NCBI RefSeq assembly: GCF_028389875.1
Contig: NC_084663.1
Coordinates: 206,553,876-206,617,875, forward strand
Reading direction: 5' to 3'
From: Rhea pennata
Lineage: Eukaryota; Chordata; Aves; Rheiformes; Rheidae
Length of the DNA: 64,000 bases
The notes beneath the pieces were generated by a model. It saw only the letters and a list, made by a program, of their open reading frames with translations. It searched no databases and was not told the origin of the DNA. A program made the position numbers and the translations under genes. Positions within the stretch are counted from its first letter, which is position 1. Each line of letters starts with the position of its first letter. Positions 27,086 through 41,273 of the stretch are shown here, piece by piece.

Positions 27086-29165
27086 GGAGCTGTGAATATT
27101 TCACAGAGAGATAAAGTACGTAAGGAGAAAACAGAAGTTACCACGTTGAGATGATAAGAATGGGTGAGGACTTTTTGCACCATTTTCCATTCACATTTCT
27201 GTCATTCTAAAAGGAATGTATTTATATTGTGCCACTTACACTTACCATCCTTGTCATGACTGTGAAGCAGGGGAATGTTAATGCTGAGGCTGCGAAAAGC
27301 ATCCTCTCTTTCCCACCTCTAAGCTTTTCTATAGGTCGATTTGCTCATGGCTGTTGGTGTCACTACTACTCTACTAGTTGGTGAGGCCAGTTGCCACTGG
27401 TGGGCCCGGTCAGCCATTAAAATGAGGGGAGGCTGACAGAGGGCAAAAAATTAGAGTTCATGACTTTTTTTCGTGCTTTTGACACAATGTTCACATTCCA
27501 GTGGATATATCTTATGTCAAAGATTGTAATGAATGCAGAAAGTGGCCTGGTCTGAACCTCTTCTTCAGCTAGGGATAAATAATAAATATGAAAATTGAAA
27601 AATTCTAGGTAACTTTCTTCCAATTTTTACAGAGTCATTTTGACATTTTTGGGGGGATGCAGCAGTGCACAAGTAGCTAGACCTCTGCAGAAGAGGTCTA
27701 CAGCTATATTTTTTCCCCTGTATTTCACCCATTGAAGATGATAGCACTGTGGGAGACTGGAACGTGCTGATACTCTGCCCTGAATTTTTAACTATTTTGG
27801 ATAAAACAGATATAGGGACAGCAGAACTGAGACTAAACCCTCACTGTTGCAAGTGATTATCTCATAATACCCTTAAATTACAAATCGAATCTCAGCTTAA
27901 AAGCAGCTACACTTTGTCCCACAAGCCAAATGATCCAAAATCCTACCGAAACTTGAAGCACAGCATCCATCCTATACCAGTACAGAAAGATAGCTTTTAC
28001 TTTCACTTCTATACAGCTATTTTCAATGTTTATTGGGCTACTGTCTACCTTGAGACAGGATAGCTGAATAGCCCTGTGCTTGGGTGAAGTAAAGGTGCAT
28101 TAGTTGTCTTTTCTGTGAGACTAACATGAAGGAAGGTTTATAATTCTAATTCACTGATGGGAGTTTGATTCTCAGCCTCTAGCTGTTAATCCTCAGGGAT
28201 GAACAGTTAGGATAGCGTCTTCATATCTGAACATAAAAGCAATATCAGTCTGTTATACATTCCTCATGCCTAAAGAGCCTCCGAAAATGCTGTAGAAAAG
28301 GGGCGGATATCAATGTGCCAGAGTTTCTGAAGCAACCAGTTAAATTCTTAGACTCATCCTAACTCACTTGAACTACAATGCTACAGTAAAAATAGTGGTG
28401 ATAGACCTTTCCTTCTAGTACGTACAGCAGTCATCTACCTCAGAATAACAGGAGATGAAACCACAGCTTTGACATCTCACGTGAGTATCCAGGCCAGCAG
28501 GCTACAGGGAACTAAAAATGCCCAAGGCTTCCTGCTAAATTTGGGCTACTGCGCAAGATATATTGGTGAAGCTAGAAAGGAGATAGATAGGAGGAAGTCT
28601 GAGCTGTAGCTGAGTGGCTACGTGTGCAGAGAGAAGTTTATTCTGTTTATACAGTTTTCTGCAGAAAAATAGTTATCTACAATTTGAAAGTGTCCCGAAG
28701 AGCAGAAACAGGACAGCCACACTTTACCTTTCTTCAAGAGCACCCTGCTTGTACGCCATATCCCTAAGGACCAGCCACAGTTTCAGGCTTTGATTCTCAG
28801 CCTCCCACAGATGCCTGAACTCACACTGGAGATGTAGCTGCAGCCACATCCTGGTGTTTCTTGTCTGTTTTCAATGTTCCAGCACTCAGCATCTCAGCCA
28901 CTGTGAATCTCAGTCTTGGAGGCAAACTTTCCTGTTGAATGTTGAAGAAATATCTGACTTGGCAAAGTGAACTTTCACTACTAGGTGTGGATATTCTTGT
29001 ATTGAATATAATGACCTTGAAATCCTCTAGGTAGAGTTCTATACAAAGGCATGGCAGCATGCTGAATTTACCTCACAGGATATACAGTACTTCTTTAAGG
29101 ATATGAGTCTAGTTATCACTGACCTCCTTCCTTAGTTGAGATGACTGAATTATGAGATTTTCTTT
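27086..29165. other. AT-rich spacer, nothing identified
   Basis: Open frames of at most 79 codons without domains. No mobile element recognised. Confidence 0.5.
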
Positions 29166-29208
29166 TATATATATATATAAATACACACACACACACACAT
29201 ATATATAC
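29166..29208. repeat. Compound (TA)n(CA)n(TA)n microsatellite
   Basis: TA repeats flank about eight CA units (29183-29198). Confidence 0.9.
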
Positions 29209-30557
29209 TGTCATGCACCCTGCACTATCACTGCACCTTTATGTTGGCAACGTGAGCAAATTCAGCCTTTTATTTTCCCTCTGCTACGACACACACAAAA
29301 TGCAACAGTATCTTTCAGTCTTTCCTGATTAAAGTTGAATTGTTCATCTCTACGAACCTTCCAGTCCCTTTTCCAAACAGGTGTAGTAATTTTATTTTTA
29401 TCACTTATGAGTAATATTCTTTAGACTTTTGATAAAAAAATAGATGTCTTCAGCAATGCTGTGGAATTCACTACATATCTCTGCTTATCCTAATAGCCTA
29501 TGTTAAAGAATGCTTCTCTTTTATATATTTTATCATATCTATTCATGTGTTTTTCTAAGTTCAGACAGGTAAAGTAGATACAAAATTAGCATTCTCTCAG
29601 ACACTGAAGACTACGAACAAGCTACTCAAAATGTATGTAAAACACAGTAAGTGTAAACAGTAAGTGAACAAAAAACCTGGTCAAATTTAATAAAACCAAT
29701 GTAATTAGTCAGTTTTTAATTTAATCTTTGGACTTCAGCCTCTGAGAGGGTATCTGTGTTCATTAATTGAGCACATGCTTAATTTTAGGTATGTGAATAC
29801 ACTTCTGTGACACTTAAGTATGTACATGTTTTCCTGAATTGCGAGCCAATTTCTGAACCAAGATCTCGAAGATGATACTATGACTATTATCAGCCTGGAA
29901 ATCAAATGTTTGTTTCAGTTTGAATGTAGAATATTTTAACTGTAGTTTACAAATGGTTCTCCCTGGCTGCAGTCTGTATTTAACACATCAGAACTGCGGC
30001 TAGGATCTCTTGCTAGATATTTCATATATTTTACATGGCAAGATTTTTGTGTTTAACTAAGCCGTTATGGACTCATGACTAAATATTTATCTCATGAGTT
30101 TAATGATCACTGGATTATCCACATAGTAATAAGACCAGATATTTAGAGACTTTTCTAAATAACCTGTGAAGGTCTGTCAATTTACAAATTAAAGTAATCT
30201 TTAAAAAGTATGTAAAGCTCTTTATACAGCTTCTAGAGCTTATTTTTCTTTTTAAGATGTTCTATGTATACTAGAAAGGCTACAAATTCCTCCCTTGGAT
30301 TACTCAGACCTTGAACTGGACATTGCAATAAAATTTCCTATTATTCAATTGCAGTCTCTCTGCTTTGCTATGCCTTGGCTAGCATACAAAATTTCCAGTG
30401 AAGAAACAGATGCATAATTTCACAAAATGTCTCACACTTTAAGCTACTTCTAATTTCAAACTACTTTCATATTTTGTAGTGTCATAAACAACCTGAATGC
30501 TAATGACTTGGATTTTAGTCATTCCAAACCTCACAAGAAAAAGGAGGAAAAAAATTG
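29209..30557. other. AT-rich spacer, nothing identified
   Basis: No gene or element identified up to the edge of the next CR1 copy. Confidence 0.5.
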
Positions 30558-31232
30558 CCTGGGAGTGCTGGGGGATGACAAGTTGTCCGTGAGCCAGCAA
30601 TGAGCCCTTGTGGCCAAGAAGGCCAATGGTCTCCTGGGGTGCGTTGGGAGGAGTGTTGCCAGCAGGTGGAGGGAGGTGATCCTGCCCCTCTCCTCAGCCC
30701 TGCGGAGGCCTCATCTTGAGTCCTGTGTCCAGTTCTGGGCTGCCCAGGACAAGACACACATGGAGCTACAGGAGAGAGTCCAGCATAGGGCTACAAAGAC
30801 GATCAGAGGGCCGGAGCACCTGCCCTCTGAGGAACGGCTGTGAGAGCTGGACCTCTTCAGCCTGGGGAAGAGAAGACTGGGGCGGGGGATGGGGGGAATC
30901 TTATCAATGTGTACAAGTACCTGAAGGGAGGGTGTCAAGGGGATGGGGACAAACTCTTTTCAAATGTCCTGTGTGACAGGACAAGAAGCAATGGGCAGAA
31001 ACTGAACCACAGGAAGTTCCACCTGAGCATGAGGGGGAATTTCTTCCCTGTGAGAGTGACGGAGCACTGGACCAGGCTGCCCAGAGAGGTTGTGGAGTCT
31101 CCTTCTCTGGAGATCTTCAAGGCCTGCCTGGATGCAGCCCTGTCTAACATGACCCTGCTGAGCAGGGGGGGTGGACTAGATGACCTCCAGAGGTCCCTTC
31201 CAACCTTACTGATTCTATGATTCTATGATTCT
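30558..31232 (+). mobile_element. 5'-truncated CR1 LINE 3' end, plus strand
   Basis: This 0.67-kb copy keeps only the last part of CR1 ORF2 (LGVLGDDKL-, [19 protein letters not shown] and [24 protein letters not shown] words in shifting frames) and the 3' UTR. It ends in three tandem ATTCTATG-type units. It looks younger than the 23.1-kb copy, because longer stretches stay close to the CR1 words shared by the other copies in this window. No reverse transcriptase catalytic part remains. Confidence 0.94.
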
Positions 31233-34200
31233 TCTTGGTACAAACTAGAAAAGGGTAGCCCACAGGCTTTACATAGTTTTGATTGTTCCCTTTATTTCAC
31301 CTCTTTGAGAAGATAATTTCATCTCTGATTGATCCACAAATACCGTCAGTCCCATGGAATTACTCATATGTTAATAATTTATAGTAGTCAACATGTTTAT
31401 TATTTATGCAAGAAAAACAGTCAGGATCTCTACTGAGAATAAGCATCTTAAATCCATGCAAAGAAATTGCATTTAGTCTTAGTCCTTTTTATACAGAGTA
31501 AATTCAATTTCTTTTCAGAATAGAAACAAAAGGCCTGCCTGCATCTTGACTTCATCTGGTTCCCAAATCACATTTTCTTGCTTTTATATGAACTATAAAG
31601 ATTCTTTAGCTGAAGAAATAGGAGAAAATTTACCCAAGCAAAATTCATGCTCTGCATTATGCTCTACATTATTAATATTTCACTACTACATATGTAAATA
31701 AAAATTGTAGAAACAAATTATCATTTCCCACTTTTTTACTGTTTCACTGGGGGCATTCCACATCTTTGACTCAGAGTAAAATAAATGTACATGCCTCCTC
31801 TGCAAATAGCTTCACTTGAGCTGGTCACCCTCGGCTCCCTTTGTAATTGCAGAGAGACAGTGTCACTGCTTGGGCAATTCAATGCAGCTAAGGTAGATGT
31901 CTGCAATAGATCAGATGAATCATCCCCTAAAAAACTCGTTTCTCCTTGTTGATGACATGGAAAGTTGGGAAGACTGATTCAGACACAGGTATCTACTGTG
32001 TAAAGTTAGGCCAGTCAAATCTAAGTCTAGAAACCTACTCAAAATGCTGCCAACATGAAACAGAGAAACTTGATTCTGGTGTATTCATCTTATGGTTAAT
32101 ACACTGGTTGAACTAAAGATACTTGGATTCCTGTCCTACATTTGGAAGAGTTTTCTAGTGTCAATGTGGGAAAAAATACTTTAGCTCAAAACCTTGCTAG
32201 TAGATAATCCTATTATTTGTTTTGTCTATTTAAATTATATTCTCTTTCAGTCAGTCTTGGTTGGGGCCAGTGCATTCTACCATATTATAAATATAGACAA
32301 GGGAACAGTGTATCGGTTTACATAATTAAACTTGGAGTATAAAATCAAGCACCTTAAGCTGTATTCAGCACTTCATGCTGCACTGACATAGTTTTTAGAA
32401 CCCACAGATACATGCTATTCTTGCTCCTCAGTTTCATTTTAGAAGGCTTCCATAGCACACAAAGATACATTCTTGTACTCATTTATAGTTCCATTTAGTT
32501 ATGTTGAAGTGTCAACCAACCACACTAGAAAATCCTTTTTCTTCTATTGACTCGTTAATTTAGATCCTTCTATTTTTTGTTGGTTTTTTACTTTTGTTTT
32601 TTTTTTTTTTTTTCCTGAATACTATTTCAAGTAATGATAATTCAACCCTGCTGAATAATCCGGATTTATGATGAAATTCTAACTTACACTTCACAAATAA
32701 AACCCTACCATGTAATCATTCCTGGTTTGGGTAACAGCAAAATTATTATGTCAGTGGAGATATTTGCTCATAAATTATTGGAATAAAAAATATTACAGCT
32801 TTCTGTTTATACATTATAAAAAAAATTATTTCTGTATCCAGAAGTATGTGTATATATTTTTTTCGTCTTTCTGTCAGGCTGGTAATCCCCTAGACATCGA
32901 GTCAGCAAGAAAATCATTTCAGTGATGTCCATAAATTTTCAGAAAGTTTTCTGAATTAAATTGATAATAACAGCATGTTATAGGTGGAATAAATTTTCTG
33001 TAAAGATATTTGCCTTTTAATCCGAGATTCAGAATGAAAATTGTTGGCTTTTTTTCCCCCTAGTTATCAGATTCCACATCATCACAAAGTTGTAGAAGGC
33101 TTATAGTTATAAATGTTCTTCTCTAAAGTATATGAAATTTAAGTCTTCACAAGTCTGTCCTGTCTTATGATTATGAACTAATTTCTGCAGCTCAGACAAT
33201 ATTACTGTGTGTTAAATAGACTTCCTGCCTAAGTTGCCTACCAGCCTTCACTTACAGTTTGCTGCCATATCTACAAAAAGCAGAGTTTTGTGCAGGGTAA
33301 TAATACTCCATATTAAAATAACTGATGTAGCTGGAAAAAAGGCAAGTCTGTGGCAAGAAAACTGTTCTTCAAGGCTCAGTGTTCCTGAAAGCCTTTTTGT
33401 TTGTTTTTCCAACTTTATTAGTTGGCCCAATAAAATTATTTTCTCTTTTTGCAGACAATGCCTTGCTCATATCTCTTGAATACCAGAGCTGTGACCACAT
33501 GGACTCTCTAGGTGCCAGGAGATACCTGAGCCAAGAGAGGCCACAGCTCAGCAGAACAATCTGCATCCTCACAAGGCTGGTCCTGGAGCACAGACGTTCA
33601 CCCTGGCGAGTCCACTCGTAGGTGTCTCAATTGCTCACTGGCATGTCCAGCTGCACCCTGGATGCATATATTTGTGCGTGTGTGTGTGTGTGCACGTACA
33701 CACCATATCTGGGTCCACAGAGAGCAGGATTGGTCCTGGAAGGAGCTGAGCGCATTCAATTTCCTCTGAAGCTGAACGGAGCTGAGGGTCTAGCTCTGCC
33801 CGTGGACTGAGATGTGAGCAATAAATTCCAGGTTCACAGGGTTTCTATCACCTTTTTCTATTAGCACTCCAATTATTCCCATAAGGAACAGTAACAGCAA
33901 ATAAAAATGCCTTGCACTGGGTTTCCTTCCCAAGTGTAGAAGGGTTTGTTCTGTAAACCAGGTAAGGTTGCTGCGCAAATGAAGCATATATTTAAAGTCC
34001 TATTAATTGCACCAAAGTCCCATATCAAATGTTTTTTTGAACTGAGATCCTCCTCTGGATGACTAGATATTAATGACAAAGGAAACAAAGTAGCAAAAGT
34101 CAAAGTAGCTTCCAGACAGCTGAGCTTTAGACAAAGTATATCCCAGCTGAGCCCTCCTTCTTGTACTAGTGAGATGACAATAATTTCTTTCCATAAATTC

Positions 34201-35472
34201 ATCGTCATGCATTTGCAAGCATACAGGGCTTCTTTAATTGCCACAGAAACCTTCTGTCTCCTTTAATTCATTTTGTTCTATTGTACTGTTTTTAATAATT
34301 TCAGTAATGGAGAATGTAGATGTGGCTCAAACCCAAAATCGACATGCAAACATGATCAATAGCAAACTGCCCATGATGCCTCTGGCTTAACTACCTGCAC
34401 TGTTAGCCATCCACTTCACCGAGAGTTAGAGGGTCCTGTCTTGTTCAAATTGCTGTATTGAACAAGCAGAAAAAACCCTCTCTCACCTCAAAGAAACAAA
34501 AGATGGAAGCAGAGAAAGAAGGAAGGAGGGAAGGGAAAGAAAATGAAAAGAAAGAAAGAAAGAATTCTACTGTTAAAAACGCATTGTGTGAATGAGTGTC
34601 TTTTTAGATGTATCATTCTCAGAGAGTGTTACAGAAATACACTCCCACATCAGGATACTTTGTCCAATGATTCAGTGGAAATTATCTTTTATTATCGATT
34701 AATTATCTCTTCTGTCCACATTTTGTCCTTTGCACAGATAGCTATTAAAAAAATGTATTTTATGTATCTGGCTGTATTTAGATATTTAGATCAAGAAATT
34801 TTTCACAAATACACTTTCTAATTTTTAGAAAGGTGATAATATTTAGTGGAGGTTTTTTTGCAATTTCTTATTTATATATAAGAATGATGTTCATACTGTG
34901 TCTCTCAGTTCTGTGATTTTACTTCCCCATAAAAATTTTCAAGGAGCATAAAACTCCTAACTTTCATTGCATACCCTCAGGACACTTTTAAAGAGTTCTA
35001 TGTACAATCGCTCATGTCTAGACATTACTTAGTTATGTCAAGTTTAATTCTTTATAAAGTGTTAGTGAGATCTGCCAGATCTTCCTCATAGCTCCAGAGC
35101 AAATATTGGAAGAGGAAGCATGACTTTCTCCATGTTTTTTTAAGACATGATCTTAATACAAACAACATAGGATACAAGGAAACACCTCCCTGTCCACAGT
35201 CAGTGTTAGCTCAGGCAGACTTCTGCGGTACCATGGCTTCTTCAGCTCCGGGTCAGACCTGGTTCCTACCTCCAAGCACAGAGAAAGCTCACAGATTTAT
35301 CTGTATCCATCCATGTAGATGTGACATTAATTGTTAGCTTGTTAATGTGAGAGATACGTTGCAATAGCTGTTCCTAGTGTTGATTACTGGTACCTGTTTA
35401 TATCTACATACTACATACAATGTGTTATCAAAATAAAAAGCCTCTCTTTGTGGGCTGGACCAACTAGGGTCA
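31233..35472. other. AT-rich spacer with simple repeats
   Basis: No gene identified. Simple repeats are a 17-T run at 32597-32613, a GT stretch at 33674-33692 and a GGAA/GAAA purine tract at 34511-34563. The 33480-33830 part is richer in G and C and holds open frames up to 81 codons, none with a recognisable domain. It could be an old solo LTR (AATAAA near 33820), but I see no paired ends. Confidence 0.5.
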
Positions 35473-35494
35473 AAGGGATTGATCTCAATCCCTT
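35473..35494. repeat. 10-bp perfect palindrome with 2-base centre
   Basis: AAGGGATTGA at 35473-35482 is mirrored exactly by TCAATCCCTT at 35485-35494. Confidence 0.85.
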
Positions 35495-37797
35495 GAGCCA
35501 TCTAGACATCACAAATGCAATTCTGGTGCCTGCTCACTTCTCCACTGCTCTGGTTACCTCATCTGTTCTGGACTGTCATGTGGTCACATTTTAGTGCAAT
35601 AAGTGTCTGCCATCTCTGCTAAATTTTTGGCATACCATGAGAGAAACTGGGTTCAAACTGCAGTGCTTAATGGGGCTGAGAAACCTAACTTCTCAGTACT
35701 TGGCAGCAGCAAAAGGGAGACATTGTTTCACAACCCTTTGAGATAAATATAAATATAGACCTCCTATTTAAACACTAATTAGTTCATCAGAGACCTGCTG
35801 GAATGAAAGAAATAAGAGTAAAATATATTTTTTGCGTGTCTACAAATATCATAGGAAGACAGAGATCATTTTATTATTGAGAAACCTTCTGAGGTTTTGA
35901 GCTTTGTACTTTCAAACTGTATTTAAATATATTCCTCTGTTATTTGCAAGGTTTTCTATGTCTTTTCTGTTTCTTGTCTAATAGAATCAAAGTCTCTTGT
36001 CAGATTTCTGATTCACTGAAAGGCCTTTCACACACTGCTGTATCATTAAGAACCTTCATTGTGCAACTTTGAGAGACGGTATTGTGTTAAGAATGTTCTG
36101 CTTATTAGATGGTCTTGTAGAAGTTTGGAGCTAATCATCTGGATGACTTGTTGACACTATAAATTTGTGATGAAATTTGAGGTTTATTGTGGCCAGTTGC
36201 TTTACCATGCCAACAGCACAGGCTGCCTTTCTTTACCTTGCTTGCCTTAAATTTGGGTATCCCAACAAAGCTAGAGGATCTGAACTATGTGTATTATTTA
36301 AAATGGAAATCAACACTGTTGTTGGTTTCAAAGCATGATCAAGAGGTAATTCATACAAGCATTTTTATATTGCTTATTTAATCATCCGTGCTTTCACTCT
36401 CTGGGTTCTGTACTGCAAATCTCCAGTATAACTCTCTAGGAATTTAACTAGCAGTCAGAGCAAAAGAAAGGGATTTAACTCTGAAGTTTCCCTCCAGACT
36501 TTTCTCACTAGCTTGCTGTTTAAGTTTGGAATAATTGCATAATTTTCAGTCCTAATAGCTGTCTTACTGTCTTTGGGACTACTTCTTTTAGTTTTCACTG
36601 TAAAACATTTTTAACTTGACTCCAGGAAGCATTAGTGCTTCCTACATCACTAAGAATTTTTTGCACTTCTTTAAAATATCATTTCCCCATTTCAGTTTCA
36701 ATATTAGGAAAAATATATTTCATTAAGTACACATGACTCCTGTTTTGTTGAACTTCAAATAAATAAAATATATGAATTCATTTAATCATTACGATACTTT
36801 TTAAATTCAAACTCTTGTTCTAGATATTTCTGGTCTTATATACAATGCAGCATAATTCAAACACTTTTTTCACACTACCTTGAAGCTACAAACAGCAACA
36901 ATGTGTGAGTCAAAGAAAATGAAGCAAATTTCAACTTTTTAATGATAGGTAAATCTCTCTTCTCATGTGTTTCACCCTTGAGAAGACAGAGGAAGCTACT
37001 TCTATTAGTGCATCTAGACTAATTTAATGCTCAGAGTCAATTTATCATTTTTTTTGCTCATAAACAAATAAAGGAATAATAAAGAATGAAGATTGATGAA
37101 TTTAAATCTGTTAAGAGATTAAACTTAAACAGACTCTAATTCCAAAAAATGTTGCATGTCTTGTAGGTAGAACAGAAGCTTTCACTTCATTTTATTTCAA
37201 GGAGAGCTGAGACACAACAAACAATTTGCTTATCTTCTCCTTAGGGTAAGATTCGAACTAGCGAGGACTGTGCTTCTTAAAGAAGTTGTTTAGAAATGCT
37301 TGACTTCTCACTGGTAAGAAAAATGAAGGTAAAACTAATGAGGGAAAAATTAGATTTTCAACTAGCTAAAACATTTTTATAAGAAGAGTGTCTAATTTGT
37401 GTTGCAAGTGGTTTTGACTGTAAGATGTTGTTGTGATTCCTCCAGGGACAGATCCCCAATAACTTGACTTTTTATCTCATGGAAGGAGACCATCTAACCA
37501 ATAAGCATATGCTCCAAAGAGAAGGTACCATTCTACCTAAAACACTTCCATCCTTTAAAATGGCAATATCCAGAGAAAAGTCTAAAGAATTCAGAAAGAT
37601 CTGTGCAGTGTTACATCACCAAGTTATTTTTCTGTTAAAAGAGTTTATATAGATAATACTATAAACTTCAGCATGAAGACCTTTTGTGCTATAATGACAC
37701 TTCCAACCCCCCATCTGTCCTTCACCGTTTATATGATACTGACTAAACACTGTATGGCTGCATGTCTTTTCTGAAATATCTCTTGTCTGTATCAAAA
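35495..37797. other. AT-rich spacer, nothing identified
   Basis: No open frame above 64 codons and no recognised element up to the CR1 tail. Confidence 0.5.
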
Positions 37798-39790
37798 TCA
37801 CAGAATCATAGAATCACAGAATCGGTAAGGTTGGAAGGGACTTCTGGAGATCATCTAGTCCAACCTCCCCGCTCAGCAGGGTCACCTAGAGCATGGTAGA
37901 CAGGGTTGCATGCAGGCAGGCCTTGAAGATCTCCAGAGAAGGAGACTCCACAACCTCTCTGGGCAGCCTGGTCCAGTGCTCCGTCACTCTCAGTGCTTCC
38001 CCTTTCCCTTCGTCACAGGGAAGAAATTCCCCATCACAGTCAGGCGGAACTTCCTGGGCTTCAATTTCTGCCTGTTGCCTCTTGTTCTGTCTCACGGGAC
38101 AACTGAAAAGAGTTTGTCCCCGTCCCCTTGACACCCTCCCTTCAGGTACTTGTACACATTGATAAGATTCCCCCCACCCCCCACCCTTGGTCTTCTCTTC
38201 CCCAGGCTGAACAGGCCCAGCTCTCGCAGCCATTCCTCATAGGGCAGGTGCTCCAGCCCTCCGATCATCTTCGTAGCCCTGTGCTGGACTCTCTCCAGTA
38301 GCTCCATGTGTGTCTTGTCCTGGGGAGCCCAGAACTGGACACAGGACTCGAGATGAGGCCTCCGCAGGGCTGAGGAGAGGGGCAGGATCACCTCCCTCCA
38401 CCTGCTGGCAACACTCTTCCCAATGCACCCCAGGAGACCATTGGCCTTCTTGGCCACAAGTACACATTGCTGGCTCATGGTCAACTTGTCATCCCCCAGC
38501 ACTCCCAGGTCCTGCTCTGCAGAGCTGCTCTCCACAAGGTCAGCCCCCAGCCTGCACTGGTGCCTAGGGTTATTTCTCCCTAGCTGCAGGACTCTGCACT
38601 TGCCCTGAGGTTCCTCTCTGCCCAGCTCTCCAGCCTGTCCAGGTCTCTCAGAATGGCAGCACAGCCCACTGGTGTGTCAGCCACTCCTCCCAATGTGGGA
38701 TCACCCGCAAACTTGCTGAGGAGTCACTCCATCCCCTCATCCAGGTCATTGATGAAGAAGTTGAACAGGATGGGACCCAGGACTAAGCCCTGTGGGATGC
38801 CACTAGCCACAGGCCTCCAACTAGACTCCACGCCACTGATGATGACCCTGTGAGCTCTGCCTTTCAGCCAGTTCTCAAGCCACCTCACTGTCCACTCGTC
38901 TAACCCACACTTCCTGAGCTTCTCTAGGAGCATGTTATGGAAGACAGTGTCAAACGTCCACTGCTCTCCCCTCATCTACCCAGCCAGTCATTCCATCAGA
39001 GAAGGCTATCAGATTGGTTAAGTAGGATTTCCCCTTGGTAGTAGCCATGCTGGCTACTCTTGATCACATTCTTCTCCTCCATATGTCTGGAGATGACATC
39101 CAGAATGAGCTGTTCCATCACCTTTCCAGGGATGGAGATGGGGCTGACCGGCCTAGAATTGACTGGGTGCTCCTCTTTGCCCTTTTTGAAGACTGGAGTG
39201 GCATTGGCTTTCTTCCAGTCCTCAGACACCTCTCTAGGACCTCTCAGTTCTCTAGGACCTGTCAAAGATGATGGAGCGTGACCTGGCAACAACATCCTCC
39301 AGGTCCCTCAGTACCCGTGGGTGCATCCCGTCCGGGCCCACGGATTTGTGAACATCAAGCTTGCCCAGAAGATTTCTAATCCTATCCTCTTCAACTAAAG
39401 GAAAGTCTTCCTTTCTCCAGATTTTCTCTGTTGTCTCCACACTCTGGGATTCTTTAAGGACAATCTTAACAGTAAAGACTGAAGCAAAGAAGGTATTCAG
39501 TAACTGTGCCTTCTCTGGATCCTTTGTCAGTAGGGCCCCTGCCCCATTCAATGCACATTCCATGTGGGCCATTGTGGGCTCACATTTTCCCGAGTCTTCC
39601 TCTTGCTACTGATGTATTTGAAGAAGCCCTTCCTGTTGTCTTGACATCCCTTGCCAGACTAAATTTCAAACGGGCCTCAGCCTTTCTCTAGCATCTCTAG
39701 CTACTCTGACAGCGTTCTTACAATCCTCCCAAGTAGCCTGTCCCGTCTTCCAACTTTTATGTATTTTCTTCTTCTGTTGGAGGTATCTCA
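37798..39790 (-). mobile_element. CR1 LINE with most of the RT region, minus strand
   Basis: The 3' tail (ATTCTATG units on the minus strand) is at 37798-37830, and coding sequence runs leftward from about 39790. Readable pieces in order of translation: LARDVKTT-type linker (39640), [14 protein letters not shown] (39500), VGPDGMHPRVLRDL (39330), ATPVFKKGKEEHPVNSRPVS (39190), the [21 protein letters not shown] core (38950) and [18 protein letters not shown] (38820). The last part, LGVLGDDKL through VESPSLEIF, extends to 37900. Frameshifts and stops split it into at least six frames, and the Asp-Asp active-site segment is deleted or mutated near 38700. The endonuclease domain is absent (5' truncation). 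Non-functional copy. Confidence 0.94.
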
Positions 39791-41218
39791 CAGAATTTCC
39801 TATTAGTTCTAACAATTGTGTTATTCACAAATATATTTGTTTGAAAATATGCATGATTTTTTTTTTCCTTGTAACAGAGCAATAATCACATTGCTTGCAT
39901 GGCAAACATAATCTAACAAGTTCAAAACATAGTCGCCTCATATCTTATAATCTTTTATGATAAATATGCTCTAAGGATTTGGTAGGAGAACAAAGTTATT
40001 TTCCAGGATCCTCATTTGTGACATATTTTTTCAGCAACTCTTTTGTTTCTCTGTATATGAGATATGAAGCTCCCTATTCAGATTTCCATATCAATGAGTT
40101 TCACAGAAGTTTGCTGGGGTGTGTTCTGCATTACTGTGCATCTGCATTTTAGTATTTCATTGGACCTCCCAACTGATGTCATGGAAACTGCTAAAAGGCT
40201 TTGTGATATAACAACCACACACTTCTAAGACTTTTCTGATCACATTTTTATACAATAGGATTAACTGATCCAGAAATTACTGGATAAATTTTCACAGGAA
40301 CTCAAGGCAAGATTCACTCTTAAGTTAGGTGGCCAAAGAGAAATAAAGCTGCTCCTGAAGGTAGCTAATTGCTTTTTATTGTATTGCCACTCTCCAGGCC
40401 AAATAGCCAATTCCCATCTATAGCCACTGCAATACTTTGGGATGATAGGCGTTCATCCTGAATGATGTATCTGGCTTTTAGCCTGACCTGTGCAGACGGC
40501 TGTTGCAGGCCAGAAAAACATTTTTGTGTCTGCTAATGTTTTTCTATCTCCCTTTTCTCTGCTACTCTGCAGTTACTCACTCATTTACCAAAATGTCATA
40601 AATTCTTTTTCTGAAGAGGCCTAGGATGTGGAAGCACTCTTTCTTATTTCAACACCCAAACTGGGAGCCATGTACTTATTAGGCCCATGAAACATTAGGG
40701 ATAGTGCACCAAAATGAGAAGGAGTTGTCGATACCAAGCTTTACTGAAAACAGGAATGACTTACTGTGTTCTCCAGCGCTACCATAAGCAATTGTGCCAA
40801 CAGTCAAAAGAGATTTGTAATAGTCTGTCACTAGATGACCAAACACTGCCCAAAGTAAATGAGTACAGCATTCTGGCACTATCAGTAGCATAATACAGAT
40901 ATCTCTAGATCCATAGGAGGACCAAGAAATCATGTAGCTAATTAAAATTAGAAGATCATCCACTATATACATATTCATGCAAGGGTTAGTAAAACTGTCC
41001 TAGGTATTTTAAGAGATCTTGTCAAATAATTTAACCCCAAAATATTACTTGCTGTAAGTGCAGCAAGTATTGTAAATCAGAACTTTAATTAAATGTTATG
41101 GTATGTTCTTAAAAAAGAAAGGAAATCAGTTTTAGTATCTACCTTTGCATACTGTGGAAACTGTGCCTGCAATGAAAACACGGCACTATTACACTAACAT
41201 GTAAGGACAAAACAGATG
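39791..41218. other. AT-rich spacer, nothing identified
   Basis: A 99-codon minus frame at 40679-40978 shows no known domain. No element recognised. Confidence 0.5.
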
Positions 41219-41273
41219 AATCATAGAATCGATAAGGTTGGAAGGGACCTCTGGAGATCATCTAGTCTGGTCC
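41219..41273 (-). mobile_element. Very short CR1 3'-end fragment, minus strand
   Basis: About 55 bases match the extreme 3' end of CR1: tail ATTC unit, CAACCTTATCGATTC-type word, then the GACTAGATGATCTCCAGAGG block read on the minus strand. Similarity stops abruptly at about 41273, which fits an extreme 5' truncation of a new insertion. Confidence 0.85.

Noticed and set aside
26902..27183. 93-codon frame with Ser-Pro-Leu-Leu repeats
   Set aside because: It is the translation of the (GAGGA)n microsatellite.
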